NCBI GenBank assembly: GCA_003013855.2
Contig: ML058554.1
Span: forward strand, 1,450,945 to 1,514,944
Origin: Liriodendron chinense
Lineage: Eukaryota; Streptophyta; Magnoliopsida; Magnoliales; Magnoliaceae
DNA length: 64,000 bases
Reading direction: 5' to 3'
The stretch's first letter is position 1; each line of letters starts with the position of its first letter. Below, one piece after another: positions 54,319-64,000 of the stretch. The notes below the pieces were generated by a model that ran no database searches, was not told the DNA's origin, and worked only from the letters and a program-made list of their open reading frames with translations. A program made the position numbers and the translations under genes.

Positions 54319-56460
54319 ACTCTCAAGTCCATCCGGTTGGACTATACCTCAGGTCCAACCAGCTTGGATGCCACTCATTTGGGGCTGAATTTTAATGCAT
54401 TTAATTTACCTTTAATTAGGAGAGAGAGCACTTACGCATGGCATTTATTACAATTACGTTTAAAGAAGAAAATCACATTATACTGTGGGGCCCACCATGA
54501 GGTTTGTGAGAAATCCATCTCATCCATCCATTTTGCTAGATCATGTTAGGACATCGACAAAAAAATGGGATAGATCCTAAAACTCAAGTGGACCTACGGC
54601 TGGAAAAAATGGTAGGGAAATTCCTATCATTGAAACCCCCCTAGGGTCCACTATAATATTTATATATCATCCATACCATTAATAAGGTTATTCCTACTGG
54701 GATGAACTGAAAACACAAAATTATTAGCCACAATAAAAACTTCTGTGACCACATAAATGTTGCAAAGGTGGACGTTCAATCCTCATTATTTCTAATCGTG
54801 TAACCCAGTTAAGTCTTGGATCTGCCGAATTTTTTGGTCCATGCCCTAACATGATATATAAAAACGAATGGATGGGATGGATTTCCCACAGATATCACGT
54901 TGGGTCCCACCTAGCATCGTGTGGAATACTTTAGTTGGCTATCTTCCTTTTTACTATTCGGTGCTACTTTGAAAGGTGTGAAAGAAAAAATTTCCAAAAA
55001 AAAATCTCTCGTGAACCCTTTGGCGTGGATGGACGTGGCTTCTGATAATAACCTACCGAAGAGCCACTATGATGGATGTGCCTTATATCCACGCCGTCCA
55101 TCCATTTTAACAGCTTATTTTAGGGCATGATCCCAAAACTTAAGCATATCTAAATCTCATATGGACCAAGTAAAAGTGGCGATTGAATCCACAGTATTAA
55201 AAACTTCTTGGGGCCACCGAAATTTTTAGTTTCCATCCAACCTGATGATGAGGTTAGAACTGGATGGAGGGATCACACAAATTGGCCTGATCCGAAACTT
55301 TTATTCCCCACAAAAGTGAAAGGTAGTCATCTCTCTCTCAACTATTTATGTTGGTGTGGCGGTATTAAATCAAAGGCCATCCTGATTTTTCGGCTTTAGG
55401 CCTAAGGAGGGATTACAGATCTAATAGTTGGAGTGGATCTCAGATATATGTATCATGGTGGGCCACTTCAAATGCAAGCGTGGGCATCTCAATTTTTTTT
55501 TCTACTAGGATTGCGTACTTAGCACGCAACAATAGTATGTTGCGGGAAAAGCTTTGTGGGCCCGGCATGATTTATGTGCTTTATCCATACCGTTCATATA
55601 TTTTTCCAGTTTATATAAGGGCATTAGCCCAAAAATGAGGCAATTCCAAATCTGAGGCCAACCACACCACAGGAAACATGGTGATTGAACGCCCACCATT
55701 AAAAACTTCTTCAAGCCCATTGTAATGTTTATTTGACATCCCACCTGTTGATTAGGTCGCACAGACCTGGATGAAGGGAAAACACAAATAACAGCTTGAT
55801 CCAAAACTTTTCTATCCCCCAAGAAGTTTTTAATGGTGGGCATCCATTCACCTTTGTTTCCTATGGAATGGTCCACCTGGGATTTGAATCTACCTAAATT
55901 TTTGGCTCATGCACTAAAACGAACAAGAAAAATGGATGGATAGTGTGGATAAAACACATACATGGTGGGGCCCACAAAGCTATACCAGCGGCACACGATA
56001 CCCTTGCTATGTGATGTTACCCTATTGCCTTCCATTTGAATTTTAGTAGAAGTCCACCCTCATATTTGATGTGGCCCACCATGATATGTATCTGAGATCC
56101 TCTCCGACCATAAGATATGTAATCCTGCCTTAGTCCTGAGGCAGAAAAATTAGGTTCATCTGTGATTTAGGTTGGCCACATGAAGGTTATAGTTTAGAGG
56201 ATAAGAGTGGACACACACACCTTTTCCAATCATGTAGTCCATTTGAATCATAGATGTGACTGATTTTTGGTACTTGGGCTTAACATAGGGTGACACACCT
56301 ATTGAACAGAGTAGATTTCACATAAACTCTATGGTAGGGCCTACCTGAGCAGAACCCTTTTCATTTCCTTCTTTATTGTCTTATTTATGGCCATTACTAA
56401 CATTAATTAGCTCCACCTTTACCAAAGTGGTTGGACGTCCAACCGGTTGGACTTGAGAGT
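54319..56460. mobile_element. 2.1-kb terminal-inverted-repeat element inside a TA/CT microsatellite
   Basis: Left end ACTCTCAAGTCCATCCGGTTGG and inverted right end ACTCTCAAGTCCAACCGGTTGG. The left flank is (TA)n (54,295-54,311) and the right flank is (CT)n(TA)n (56,461-56,534). Unit 3 has no such block between TGAGAGAATCTAC and GAGGTGCGGTACTTGC (28,890-28,935), which marks the insertion. The interior is filled with foldback segments (about 54,485-54,925, 55,045-55,490 and 55,500-56,020). No transposase frame. Confidence 0.72.
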
Positions 56461-56463
56461 TTC

Positions 56464-56534
<71 letters not shown>
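56461..56534 (+). repeat. (CT)n(TA)n microsatellite
   Basis: CT run then TA run, directly against the end of the preceding element. Confidence 0.95.
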
Positions 56535-56538
<4 letters not shown>

Positions 56539-57399
56539 GAGCTGAGGTACTTACAATTGTCATACGCTATAAGGTGTTTACATTTACCCCCTGAGAGTCC
56601 GGTTTTCATAGAAATCGGGTTTTTCTAGCCCAAACAAGGCCATGCAAGACTCATTTCAGCACATGATCGTATGGGCAATCATCTCCTTAGCTTAGTAACA
56701 CAACAATGACCACAGTTTTCTACTAAGGCTTTTCAACGGGTCCAATCAGCCCACTCGGCTTTTGGATTGGACAGATGAGTTATAGATTGCGCTTCTTTAC
56801 TTTGTCTGTGAACAAGGTTCGTGCTTAAAACTTCAAGCCCAGACAGTAATCGAGTTTGACTCAGGCCAAATGATTGGAACCCATTAGGTTGAGCTCGGGC
56901 CTAAATACATATATATAATGTAGACAACCTTGGCTTTCCTTTTTTAATAATGCCATATGTGCTGAGCCAGCTGGGCCGAGCAAGGCCTAGTCCTAACCCG
57001 GCCCTTTGATAGTCCTATTTTATAGCACCCAACAGAGTTGTTTTTGAAATGAGCCACAGTAGAAATTTCCAAGAACGAGACTTGTCACCATGGTTTATAG
57101 AGTATGACTGGGCTGTCTTTGCTGTTCATCTCTGGCAGTGCAAATCTAAAACACACACACACACACAAAGAATAAAGTATAAAGAATAAAGAATAAACAA
57201 AAAGATATAGACAAAGAAAAAATGTATATTAAGTGCACTTGTGGTTCACGGAATACGTTGCATAACTATAGATTTTTTTTTTTTTTTCTTTTTTTTGGTA
57301 GACAGAAAAAAATGCTACATCACAAACTTAAAAAAGACATCCCAACATGGTTGTGATTCTATCCAGTAGTTAATCGAAACACTAACACAACAGCTTTGT

Positions 57400-57660
57400 C
57401 TAGGCTGCAAGGATGATGTGGCCCCACTTACTCTTTACAAAGATCTCAAGTTCTTTAAACTCTTCAGGGGTGTCGATGCAACCGTTGTGATTGAGGTCGG
57501 CATTCTTCACAGCCCGGCCGGCCTTCCATTTGGCAAACCATAACTGGATGTCACGGAGCGCCTTCGTCAGCTCTTCCTTGCTTATAATACCGTCGTTGTT
57601 GGTGTCTATGCTCTTGATCCAGGCCTTCACTTCCCGTATCGTTGCGTTGGGCGCAAACAT
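57400..57660 (-). CDS. Two-EF-hand calcium-binding protein, copy 4 (86 aa, altered start)
   Basis: Closest to copy 3. EF loops DTNNDGIISKEE and DLNHNGCIDTPE are both complete, and the linker LWFAKWKAGRAVKNA is kept. The ancestral CACCATGCC start is gone: the sequence there reads AAGTGCATAGACAAC. The first in-frame ATG is at 57,660 (MFAPNATIREV), which removes the Pro-rich N-terminus but leaves both EF-hands intact. The in-frame codon at 57,678 is GTG. No intron, stop or frameshift. It could still encode a working calcium sensor with a shortened N-terminus, or be an early pseudogene; intact ligands favour the former. Confidence 0.78.
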   Translation of the reverse strand: MFAPNATIREVKAWIKSIDTNNDGIISKEELTKALRDIQLWFAKWKAGRAVKNADLNHNGCIDTPEEFKELEIFVKSKWGHIILAA

Positions 57661-57748
57661 TTGTTGTTGTCTATGCACTTAAAACGTTTGTGACCAAACA
57701 CCACAATAATCAGTTTTGACTGTGATGAAACAAGCACCTTAAGGTGGA

Positions 57749-57758
57749 CTATTTATAG
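57749..57758 (-). promoter_or_regulatory. TATA box of EF-hand copy 4
   Basis: CTATAAATAG on the minus strand, 89 bp before the ATG at 57,660; conserved with the other three. Confidence 0.7.
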
Positions 57759-57794
57759 ATTAGGGTGCACCGTTTTTCCTCCTTTATTCCGACA

Positions 57795-58200
57795 TGGCTC
57801 AAGTGGATCCCTGGCTGTGGGGTTCCCCGTGTTGTATTTTACTTACATCCAATCCTATCCAAAACTCATCCGTGCCACACCACTGGAAATAATGGTTATT
57901 CACCATTAAAAACTTCTTGTAGGCCACAAAATGTTTGAATCAAGCTGATAGTTTTGTAGTCCCTTCATCCAGGTCTTTGTGATCTTATCAACAGGTTGGA
58001 TGGAATATGAAAATTTCGGTAGACCCTAAGAAGTTTTTAATGGTGGGTATTCAGTCAACACTGTTTCCTGTGGTGCGGTCCAGTACCTGAGATTTGGATC
58101 TCTTCATTTTTGGGACAATCCCTAAAATGAACTGCTAAAACCAACGGACGGCGTGGATTTAAGGAACATACATCACAGTGGGTCCACAGATAGGGATCCA
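57795..58200. mobile_element. Foldback element upstream of EF-hand copy 4
   Basis: AAGTGGATCCCTGGCTGTGG at the left and, in inverse, GGTGGATCCCTATCTGTGG at the right. Same locus as 30,553-30,975 upstream of copy 3. Confidence 0.7.
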
Positions 58201-58241
58201 CCGAAGCCCTTTCCCCTTTATTCGTTCTTATCACCACGAAG

Positions 58242-58752
58242 GGGCGCGGATTGCCAGCGAAAGTCTTTCGCAGGCATCTCCTGCGCAAAGAATCTGGGTG
58301 GGGCCCACCGTGAGGTTTGTGAGAAATCTATGCCGTCCAACCGTTTTTTGAGATCATTTTAGGTTGCGACCAAATTTGAACGGGATCCAAGACTTAAGTG
58401 GGCCAAAAACATGACGATTGAACTTCCACAGTTGAAATATTCGTGGGGCCACAGAAGTTTCGAATCAAAATAATATTTGTGTTTTCAGTTCATCTCAGTA
58501 GGAATGACATTATGAACAGTATGGATGGCATATAAAAATCACTATGGACCCGTAGAGGTTTCAACGGTAAGAATTTCCCTATGTGTAGTGCGGCCCACTT
58601 GAGTTTTGGATACCGTTCATTTTTTGTCACAATGCCTAAAATGATCTCACAAAACGGTTGGACGGCGTAGATTTCTTACAAACCTCACGGTGGGCCCCAC
58701 CCAGATTCCTTGCGCAGGAGATGCCTGCAAAAGGCGAAGGCAATCCGCGCCC
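58242..58752. mobile_element. Mutator-like foldback element with perfect 9-bp target duplication (511 bp)
   Basis: Both ends start GGGCGCGGATTGCC, and the arms stay paired through CAGGCATCTCCTGCGCAA and CCACCGTGAGGTTTGT. ACCACGAAG flanks it at 58,233-58,241 and 58,753-58,761. The matching site upstream of copy 3 (30,988-31,000) is empty. No coding capacity. Confidence 0.9.
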
Positions 58753-58770
58753 ACCACGAAGCACGAACCC

Positions 58771-59273
58771 TGGACGCGCCGATTGCCTGCAATACCCTTT
58801 CGCAGGTAGTTCCTGCGGTCACAAGCTAGGTAGGGCCCACCGTGATGTTTGTGAGAAATCCACCCCGTCCATCCGTTTTTTCAGATCATGCTAGGATATA
58901 ATCTAAAAATGAGGCAGATGCAAAACTCACGTGGGCTGCACGAGGGGAAAAAATGGACAGCGAAATGCCTACCGTTGAAATCCTCCTGGCGTACTCCATG
59001 ATGTTTATATGCCATCCAACCTGCACATAAGGTCATTCCTGGTACGATCTTAATACACAAAAATATTAGCCTGATCCAAAACTTATGTGCTCTACGAGTG
59101 TTTCAACAACAGTGGATGTTCAATCCTCACTGTATCTTGTAGCATGGCTCACTTGAGTTTGGATCTGCCTCATTTTTGGGCTTATGATCTATCATGATTC
59201 AGCAAAACGGATCGGTGGATTGGATTTCTCCCACACATGACGGTAGGCCCACCTCGCAGGAGCTCCGTGCGAC
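58771..59273. mobile_element. Mutator-like foldback element (503 bp), nine bases from the previous one
   Basis: Left arm CACAAGCTAGGTAGGGCCCA and CCGTGATGTTTGTGAG, right arm in inverse. Flanked by CACGAACCC (58,762-58,770) and AACGAACCC (59,274-59,282), a 9-bp duplication with one mismatch. Unit 3 carries the counterpart at 31,001-31,540. Confidence 0.78.
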
Positions 59274-59292
59274 AACGAACCCGGAAAGATTA

Positions 59293-59498
59293 AAAGTAGT
59301 TAATGGTATAGATTATTCCAGAACGAGGGCATATTAGGTATTTCACATAGTAGCAAGTCACTATATAAAGGGATGTGGTGCTGTACGTTCAAAGTAAGTA
59401 AAAATCAAGCTAGAAAGCTATTTTCAATATAGAGAGTTTTTTTATTTCCTTCCCATGTAGGTGTTTGAATTATCTTCCAAGGCTTTGTAAAGCCAATA
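59293..59498 (+). repeat. 5' LTR of Copia-2, truncated
   Basis: Aligns with the 3' LTR from about 63,746 to its end. The first roughly 120 bp, including the TG terminus, are missing. It contains CTATATAAAGG (TATA box) near 59,361 and ends GTAAAGCCAATA. Confidence 0.85.
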
Positions 59499-59501
59499 AA
59501 A

Positions 59502-59513
59502 TGGTATCAGAGC
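59502..59513 (+). other. Primer binding site of Copia-2
   Basis: TGGTATCAGAGC, complementary to the 3' end of initiator tRNA-Met, the standard plant copia primer. Confidence 0.9.
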
Positions 59514-59550
59514 CACCGGTCCTAGGTGCCGATTCCATAGTCTAGTGAAG

Positions 59551-62500
59551 ATGGCAACCACTATTCAACCCCAAATTCTGAGGTTGTCAAAAGACAACTA
59601 TGAGAATTAGTGCATTCAGATGAAGACACTATTCGGGTCACAAGATCTATGGGAGATCGTTACCGATAGGTATGTAGAACCCACTATGGAGCAAGAAGCC
59701 GCCTACATTGCTGATCAAAGAACGGTCTTCAAAGATCAAAGAAAGAAGGACAAGAAGGCTCTATTTCTTGTCTATTAAGGGTTGGATGAGTTTACCTTTG
59801 AATGGATCGTTGAAGCGACAACATGCAAGCAAGCATTGGAGATTCTTAGCACCATCTTCAAAGGAGTTGATCGTGTGAAGAAGGTTCGCCTCCAAACATT
59901 TATAGGCCGAGTTCGAGACCTCTCACATGAAAGAAGGTGAGTCCATTTCAGATTATTTTTCAAAGTTGCTTGTCATTGTTAACAACTTGAAAAGAAATGG
60001 TGAAAAGATTGAGGATGTGAGGGCGGTCGAAAAAATGCTGCGATCCCTTACACCCAAATTTGAGCATGTGGTTGTGGCCATAGAAGAATCAAAGGACTTG
60101 GAAAAACTGTCCATTGAATAACTGATCGGATCGTTGCAAGTGCATGAGCAACGAATGCAAAAAAAATGTTGGACCGATGCTTGAACATGCCTTGGAGTCC
60201 AAGTTGACTCTAAATGAACAAAAGAATGGCCATACACAACGAGGGGGTCGTGGCACTAACACTCGTGCAAGAGGCGGAGGGCGTGGATATCATCCAAGTC
60301 AATCACAAAATCTACAAAAGTTTACAAATTTAACGGAAGAGGAAATGGTAGAGGAAGATCCATGCGTGGATGTGGAAATACAAAAAATATTAAATGCTAC
60401 AACTGCAACAAGTTTGGCCATTATGCTTCAGAATGCTGGAGCAAACTAGTAGATCAAGATGAGCATTCTAATTATGCAGAAGCATCAAATCATGAAAAGG
60501 AAGACACCATACTTCTTCTTGCACAAGAAGAAGCATGTGATCAACATGACGTGCGGTATCTCGACTCTGGTGCGAGTAACCACATGTGTGGAAAGAAGGA
60601 GTTGTTCGTGGAACTGGCAGACGATGCTCGTGGCAACGTGATTCTAGGAGACTCATCAAAAGTTCCTGTGAAAGGTAAAGGAAAAGTTAAAATCTATCAG
60701 AAGAATGGTGTGCCAAATTTTATCTCCAATGTGTATTACGTACCAAACATGAAAAGTAATATCCTCAATATCGGCCAACTCCTTGAGCAGGGGTATGTCA
60801 TACACATGAAAAATTATTCTCTCTCTCTATAAGAAATGCACACGGGAGACTTGTGGCTCAAGTCCAAATGGTGAAGAATTGCATGTTTCCGCTCCAAATC
60901 AACACTAAAATTGAGAAGTGTCTCTATGGAGTCATGAAGAACGATTCATGGAGATGGCATCTTCGCTTTGGGCATCTCCATTTCAGCAGCTTAAAGCTAT
61001 TGTCTTCTTCAAGTATGGTACAGGGCTTGCTTGCTATTGAAGCTCCAGAACATGTGTGTGAGGCGTGCACACTTGGCAAACAGCAAAGGACCTCCTTTCC
61101 AAGTGGAGTGTCCAAAAGAGCAAATGAACCATTGCAGTTGGTTCACACTGATATTTGCGGACCATTTGAAACACCCTCTCTTGGAGGTAATAAATACTTT
61201 ATTACCTTTATTGATGATTTCAGCAGAAGACTTTGGGTGTATTGCATCAAAAAAAAAATTGGCCGCTTTCTCTATCTTTAAAATTTTCAAAGCTCGTAGT
61301 TGAAGTTGAAAGTGATCACAAAATTAAAGTACTTAGATCTGAGAGAGGTGGAGAGTACACCTCAAATACATTTTGAGATTATTGTTGGGAACAAGGCATC
61401 AAGCAGCAGCACACTGCAGCCTACACGCCACAGCAGAATGGCATTGTGGAACGAAAAAACCGCACCATCCTCGACATGACGAGAACGATGCTAAAAGAGA
61501 AAGGCCTACCAAAGAGCTTCTGGGCAGAGGCAGTTGCATGTACTACCTACTTGCTCAATCGGTGTCCAACTAAGAGGGTCAGAAACATGACACCACAGGA
61601 GGCATGGAGTGGCTACAAACCGAGCGTGGCGCACCTAAGGATCTTTGGGTGTGTCACCTACGCTCAAGTTTCAGAAGCAAGAAGAAGGAAGCTTGATGAT
61701 CGTGGCGAGAAATGCATCTTCATCGGCTATAGTGAAGAATCTAAATCTTACAAGCTCTACAATCTACTAACCAATAAAGTAGTGGTAAGTAGAGATGTGG
61801 TCTTCAGTGAGGAAGAAGCTTGGAAATGGAACGATGAAGAATCGACCAAATATATTCAAGTCGAAACAGAAGAACAGGAAGAAAGGCATGACCGTCAAGA
61901 GTAAATGCCCACAATACCTTCTTTGGTTGCATCATCAGTTCACAAAAGCCCTGAAAGTACTCCATCAAATCAAAATTCAGCTAGCCCGTCCTCACCTATG
62001 GCACCCATCAAAATGAGAAGCTTAAGCGACATCTATGAGCAAACTGAAGAAGTTTATCTTTTCTGCCTGTATGCAGATCATGAGCCTCTGACGTTCCAGG
62101 AGGCCATAAAAGAAGAATGTTGGAGAATAGTTATGAAAGAAGAAATTCATGCCATTGAAAAGAATGATACATGGGAGCTGACTATGCTTCCTAATAGCCA
62201 AAAAGCTATCAGCATCAAATGGGTATACAAGATCAAGCGAAATGCTGATGGTGAGATCGATCGTTACAAGGCAAGGCTCGTAGCAAAGGGATACAAACAG
62301 AAGTACGGGGTAGACTATGAAGAAGTCTTCGCTCCTGTTGCTCGCCTTAACACTGTGAAGATGATTATCTCCCTTGCAGCACATCACAGTTGGATGATCT
62401 ACCAACTTGATGTAAAATCTGCATTGCTGAATGAAATTCTGGAAGAAGAGGTCTATGTTGACCAACCTGAAGGGTTTGTTATGCAAGGGAAGCAACATAA

Positions 62501-63617
62501 GTGTATCGGCTGAAGAAAGCCCTCTATGGGTTGAAGCAAGCTCCACGTGCTTGGAATGCACGTATCGACAACTATCTTCAAGAGAACGGCTTCGCCCAAT
62601 GTTCATATGAGCATGTAGTCTACATCAAGAAAAATGCTGCATGGCGATATGCTCATAGCATGCCTGTATGTTGATGATTTGCTGTTTACAGGGAACAGCC
62701 AGCCGATGTTTGATGAATTCAAAAAGGCCATGTTTAAGGAGTTCGAGATGACTAACAAGGGTCTGATGTCTTTCTTTCTAGGCATCGAAGTGAAGCAACA
62801 ATATCGTGGCATCTATATATCTCAGAAAAAGTATGCCAATGAATTACTTGAAAAGTTCAAGATGACCAATTGCAATGCCGTGAACACACCTATAACAACA
62901 GGCTTGAAGCTGGCAAAAGAAGGAGAAGGAAGAAGCGTGGACTCGACTCTATTCAAGAGTCTGATTGGAAGCCTAAGGTATCTCACAATCACAAGGCTGG
63001 ATATCGTCTACAGTGTTGGGCTTCTAAGCAGGTATATGGAAGCGCCAAAAGAATCACACTGGCTAGTCGCAAAAAGAATCCTCAGGTATGTCAAAGGAAC
63101 AATGGAATTTTGTCTTTTCTATCCATATGAAGATGAAGCAATGCTGTATGGATACTCAGATAGTGATTGGGGAGGTGACCAAGATGAAAGAAAGAGCACC
63201 ACTGGGTATGTATTCTATCTTGGAATGACTGCCTTCACATGGAACTCAAAGAAGTAAAGTATGGTTGCTTTGTCCACATGTGAGGCAGAGTACATGGCAG
63301 CATCATCTACAGTTTGTGAGGCAATTTGGTTGAGAAATCTACTAAAGGAGCTGAAGCATCCGCAAGAAGGATCCACAATCATATATGTGGATAACAAGTC
63401 GGCAATCGAGCTCTCCAAAAATCCGGTACAGCATGGAAGGAGTAAGCACATCGATACTCGATACCATTTTCTTAGAGATCAAGTGAAGCAGAAATTGATA
63501 AAATTGGAGTACGGTCACACTACTGAAGATGTGACAGATATTTTCACCAAGGCATTACCGACTGATACATTTAAACGACTAAGGTCCATGCTTAGAATGA
63601 AACCAATTTTGGTTTGA
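59551..63617 (+). pseudogene. Copia-2 gag-pol polyprotein, broken
   Basis: ATG at 59,551, then a TAG after 17 codons where Trp is expected. Gag continues in pieces to about 60,350, followed by a knuckle (CYNCNKFGHYASEC, about 60,390-60,435) and a protease with an intact DSGAS. Integrase is split: a zinc finger and first part at about 60,950-61,250, then a frame break, then the part around the active-site Glu (about 61,449) to 61,904. Reverse transcriptase starts after a TAA at 61,902 and shifts frame near 62,500 and again near 62,640, just before YVDD (62,667-62,678). A TAA at 63,255-63,257 interrupts RNase H (STCEAEYMAAS follows), which ends at 63,617. It cannot make a polyprotein. Confidence 0.92.
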
Positions 63618-63624
63618 AGGGCAG

Positions 63625-63948
63625 TGTTGGAACGTCTAAACCAAATGGATGGTTCAATTGCATCCGAAAAGCCATACGTTATGGCTATTGAAATTTCCAC
63701 ATGTTGTGGCTGGTGGATTTCCATACCTTAGAAATTGATGTATTAAAGGTAGTTAATGGTATAGATTATTCTAGAATGAGGGCATATTAGGTATTTCACA
63801 TAGTAGCAAGTCACTATATAAAGGGGTGTTGTGCATTCAAAGTAAGCAAAAATCAAGCTAGAAAGCTATTTTTAATACAGAGAGTTTTTTTTTATTTCCT
63901 TCTTGTGTAGGTGTTTGAATTATCTCTCAAGGCTTTGTAAAGCCAACA
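63625..63948 (+). repeat. 3' LTR of Copia-2 (324 bp)
   Basis: Starts TGTTGG after the purine tract GAAGGGCAG and ends CCAACA, giving matched inverted ends. TATA-like CTATATAAAGG lies near 63,814. The last 52 bases of the window (63,949-64,000) hold no recognised feature. Confidence 0.88.
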
Positions 63949-64000
63949 GCCCCAACCTAGCTCACCCTAACTCCATAAGCAATCACCTCAGCCCTAATCT

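Larger units (their letters stand above)
59293..63948 (+). mobile_element. Ty1-copia LTR retrotransposon, decayed (Copia-2)
   Basis: The order is a partial 5' LTR, a primer site, gag, protease, integrase, reverse transcriptase, RNase H and a 3' LTR. The 5' LTR lacks about its first 120 bp, and many stops and frameshifts break the coding part. It is closely related to the minus-strand fragment at 39,269-40,752. Confidence 0.93.

Overview
The window is nuclear DNA from a flowering plant. The evidence is Ty1-copia and Ty3-gypsy LTR retrotransposons of plant type, tRNA-derived SINEs, Tourist-like, hAT-like and Mutator-like non-autonomous elements, TATA boxes, and introns with a TACTAAC-type branch site. 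The dense foldback repeats carrying GGGCCCACC and CCGTCCATCC motifs resemble what I loosely associate with magnoliid or other early-diverging angiosperm genomes. That lineage guess is weak.

The only likely host protein genes are four paralogues of a small two-EF-hand calcium-binding protein, all on the minus strand: 9,008-9,295, 16,381-16,668, 30,144-30,443 and 57,400-57,660. Each has a TATAAATAG-type box about 80-100 bp upstream, and each sits in a shared gene-proximal block. Copies 1 and 2 lie in a clear tandem duplication (about 4,640-11,490 and 11,490-18,480) and differ by four residues. Copies 3 and 4 form a second pair, spread apart by later insertions. A fifth, gene-less and decayed copy of the gene-upstream segment lies near 21,860-22,280. 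Loop 2 of copies 1 and 2 lacks the canonical Glu at position 12. Copy 4 has lost the ancestral ATG.

Layout. 1-4,630: 3' part of a decayed Copia element with its 3' LTR. 4,640-18,480: duplicated units 1 and 2, with a hAT-type element, SINEs and a foldback element present in only one of the two. 18,480-30,900: unit 3 arm with Tourist-like elements, Mutator-like foldback elements and EF-hand copy 3. 31,000-36,480: foldback elements, a Tourist-like element carrying a minisatellite, a SINE, and a 2.4-kb terminal-inverted-repeat element. 36,480-42,665: unit 4 arm with a 5'-truncated Copia fragment. 42,671-52,816: an intact-looking Ty3-gypsy element of Tat type on the minus strand, with 638-bp LTRs, GCATC target duplications, dual RNase H, one in-frame stop, and a separate spliced gene on the opposite strand. 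52,822-59,290: the rest of unit 4 with EF-hand copy 4 and three clustered foldback elements. 59,293-63,948: a decayed Copia element with a truncated 5' LTR.

The duplicated units act as paired filled and empty sites, so several insertions can be bounded and ordered from this sequence alone. The observations I rate highest are the spliced antisense gene in the gypsy element, the Mutator-like foldback family with perfect 9-bp target duplications, the minisatellite inside a Tourist-like element, and the repeated insertions next to EF-hand copy 4.
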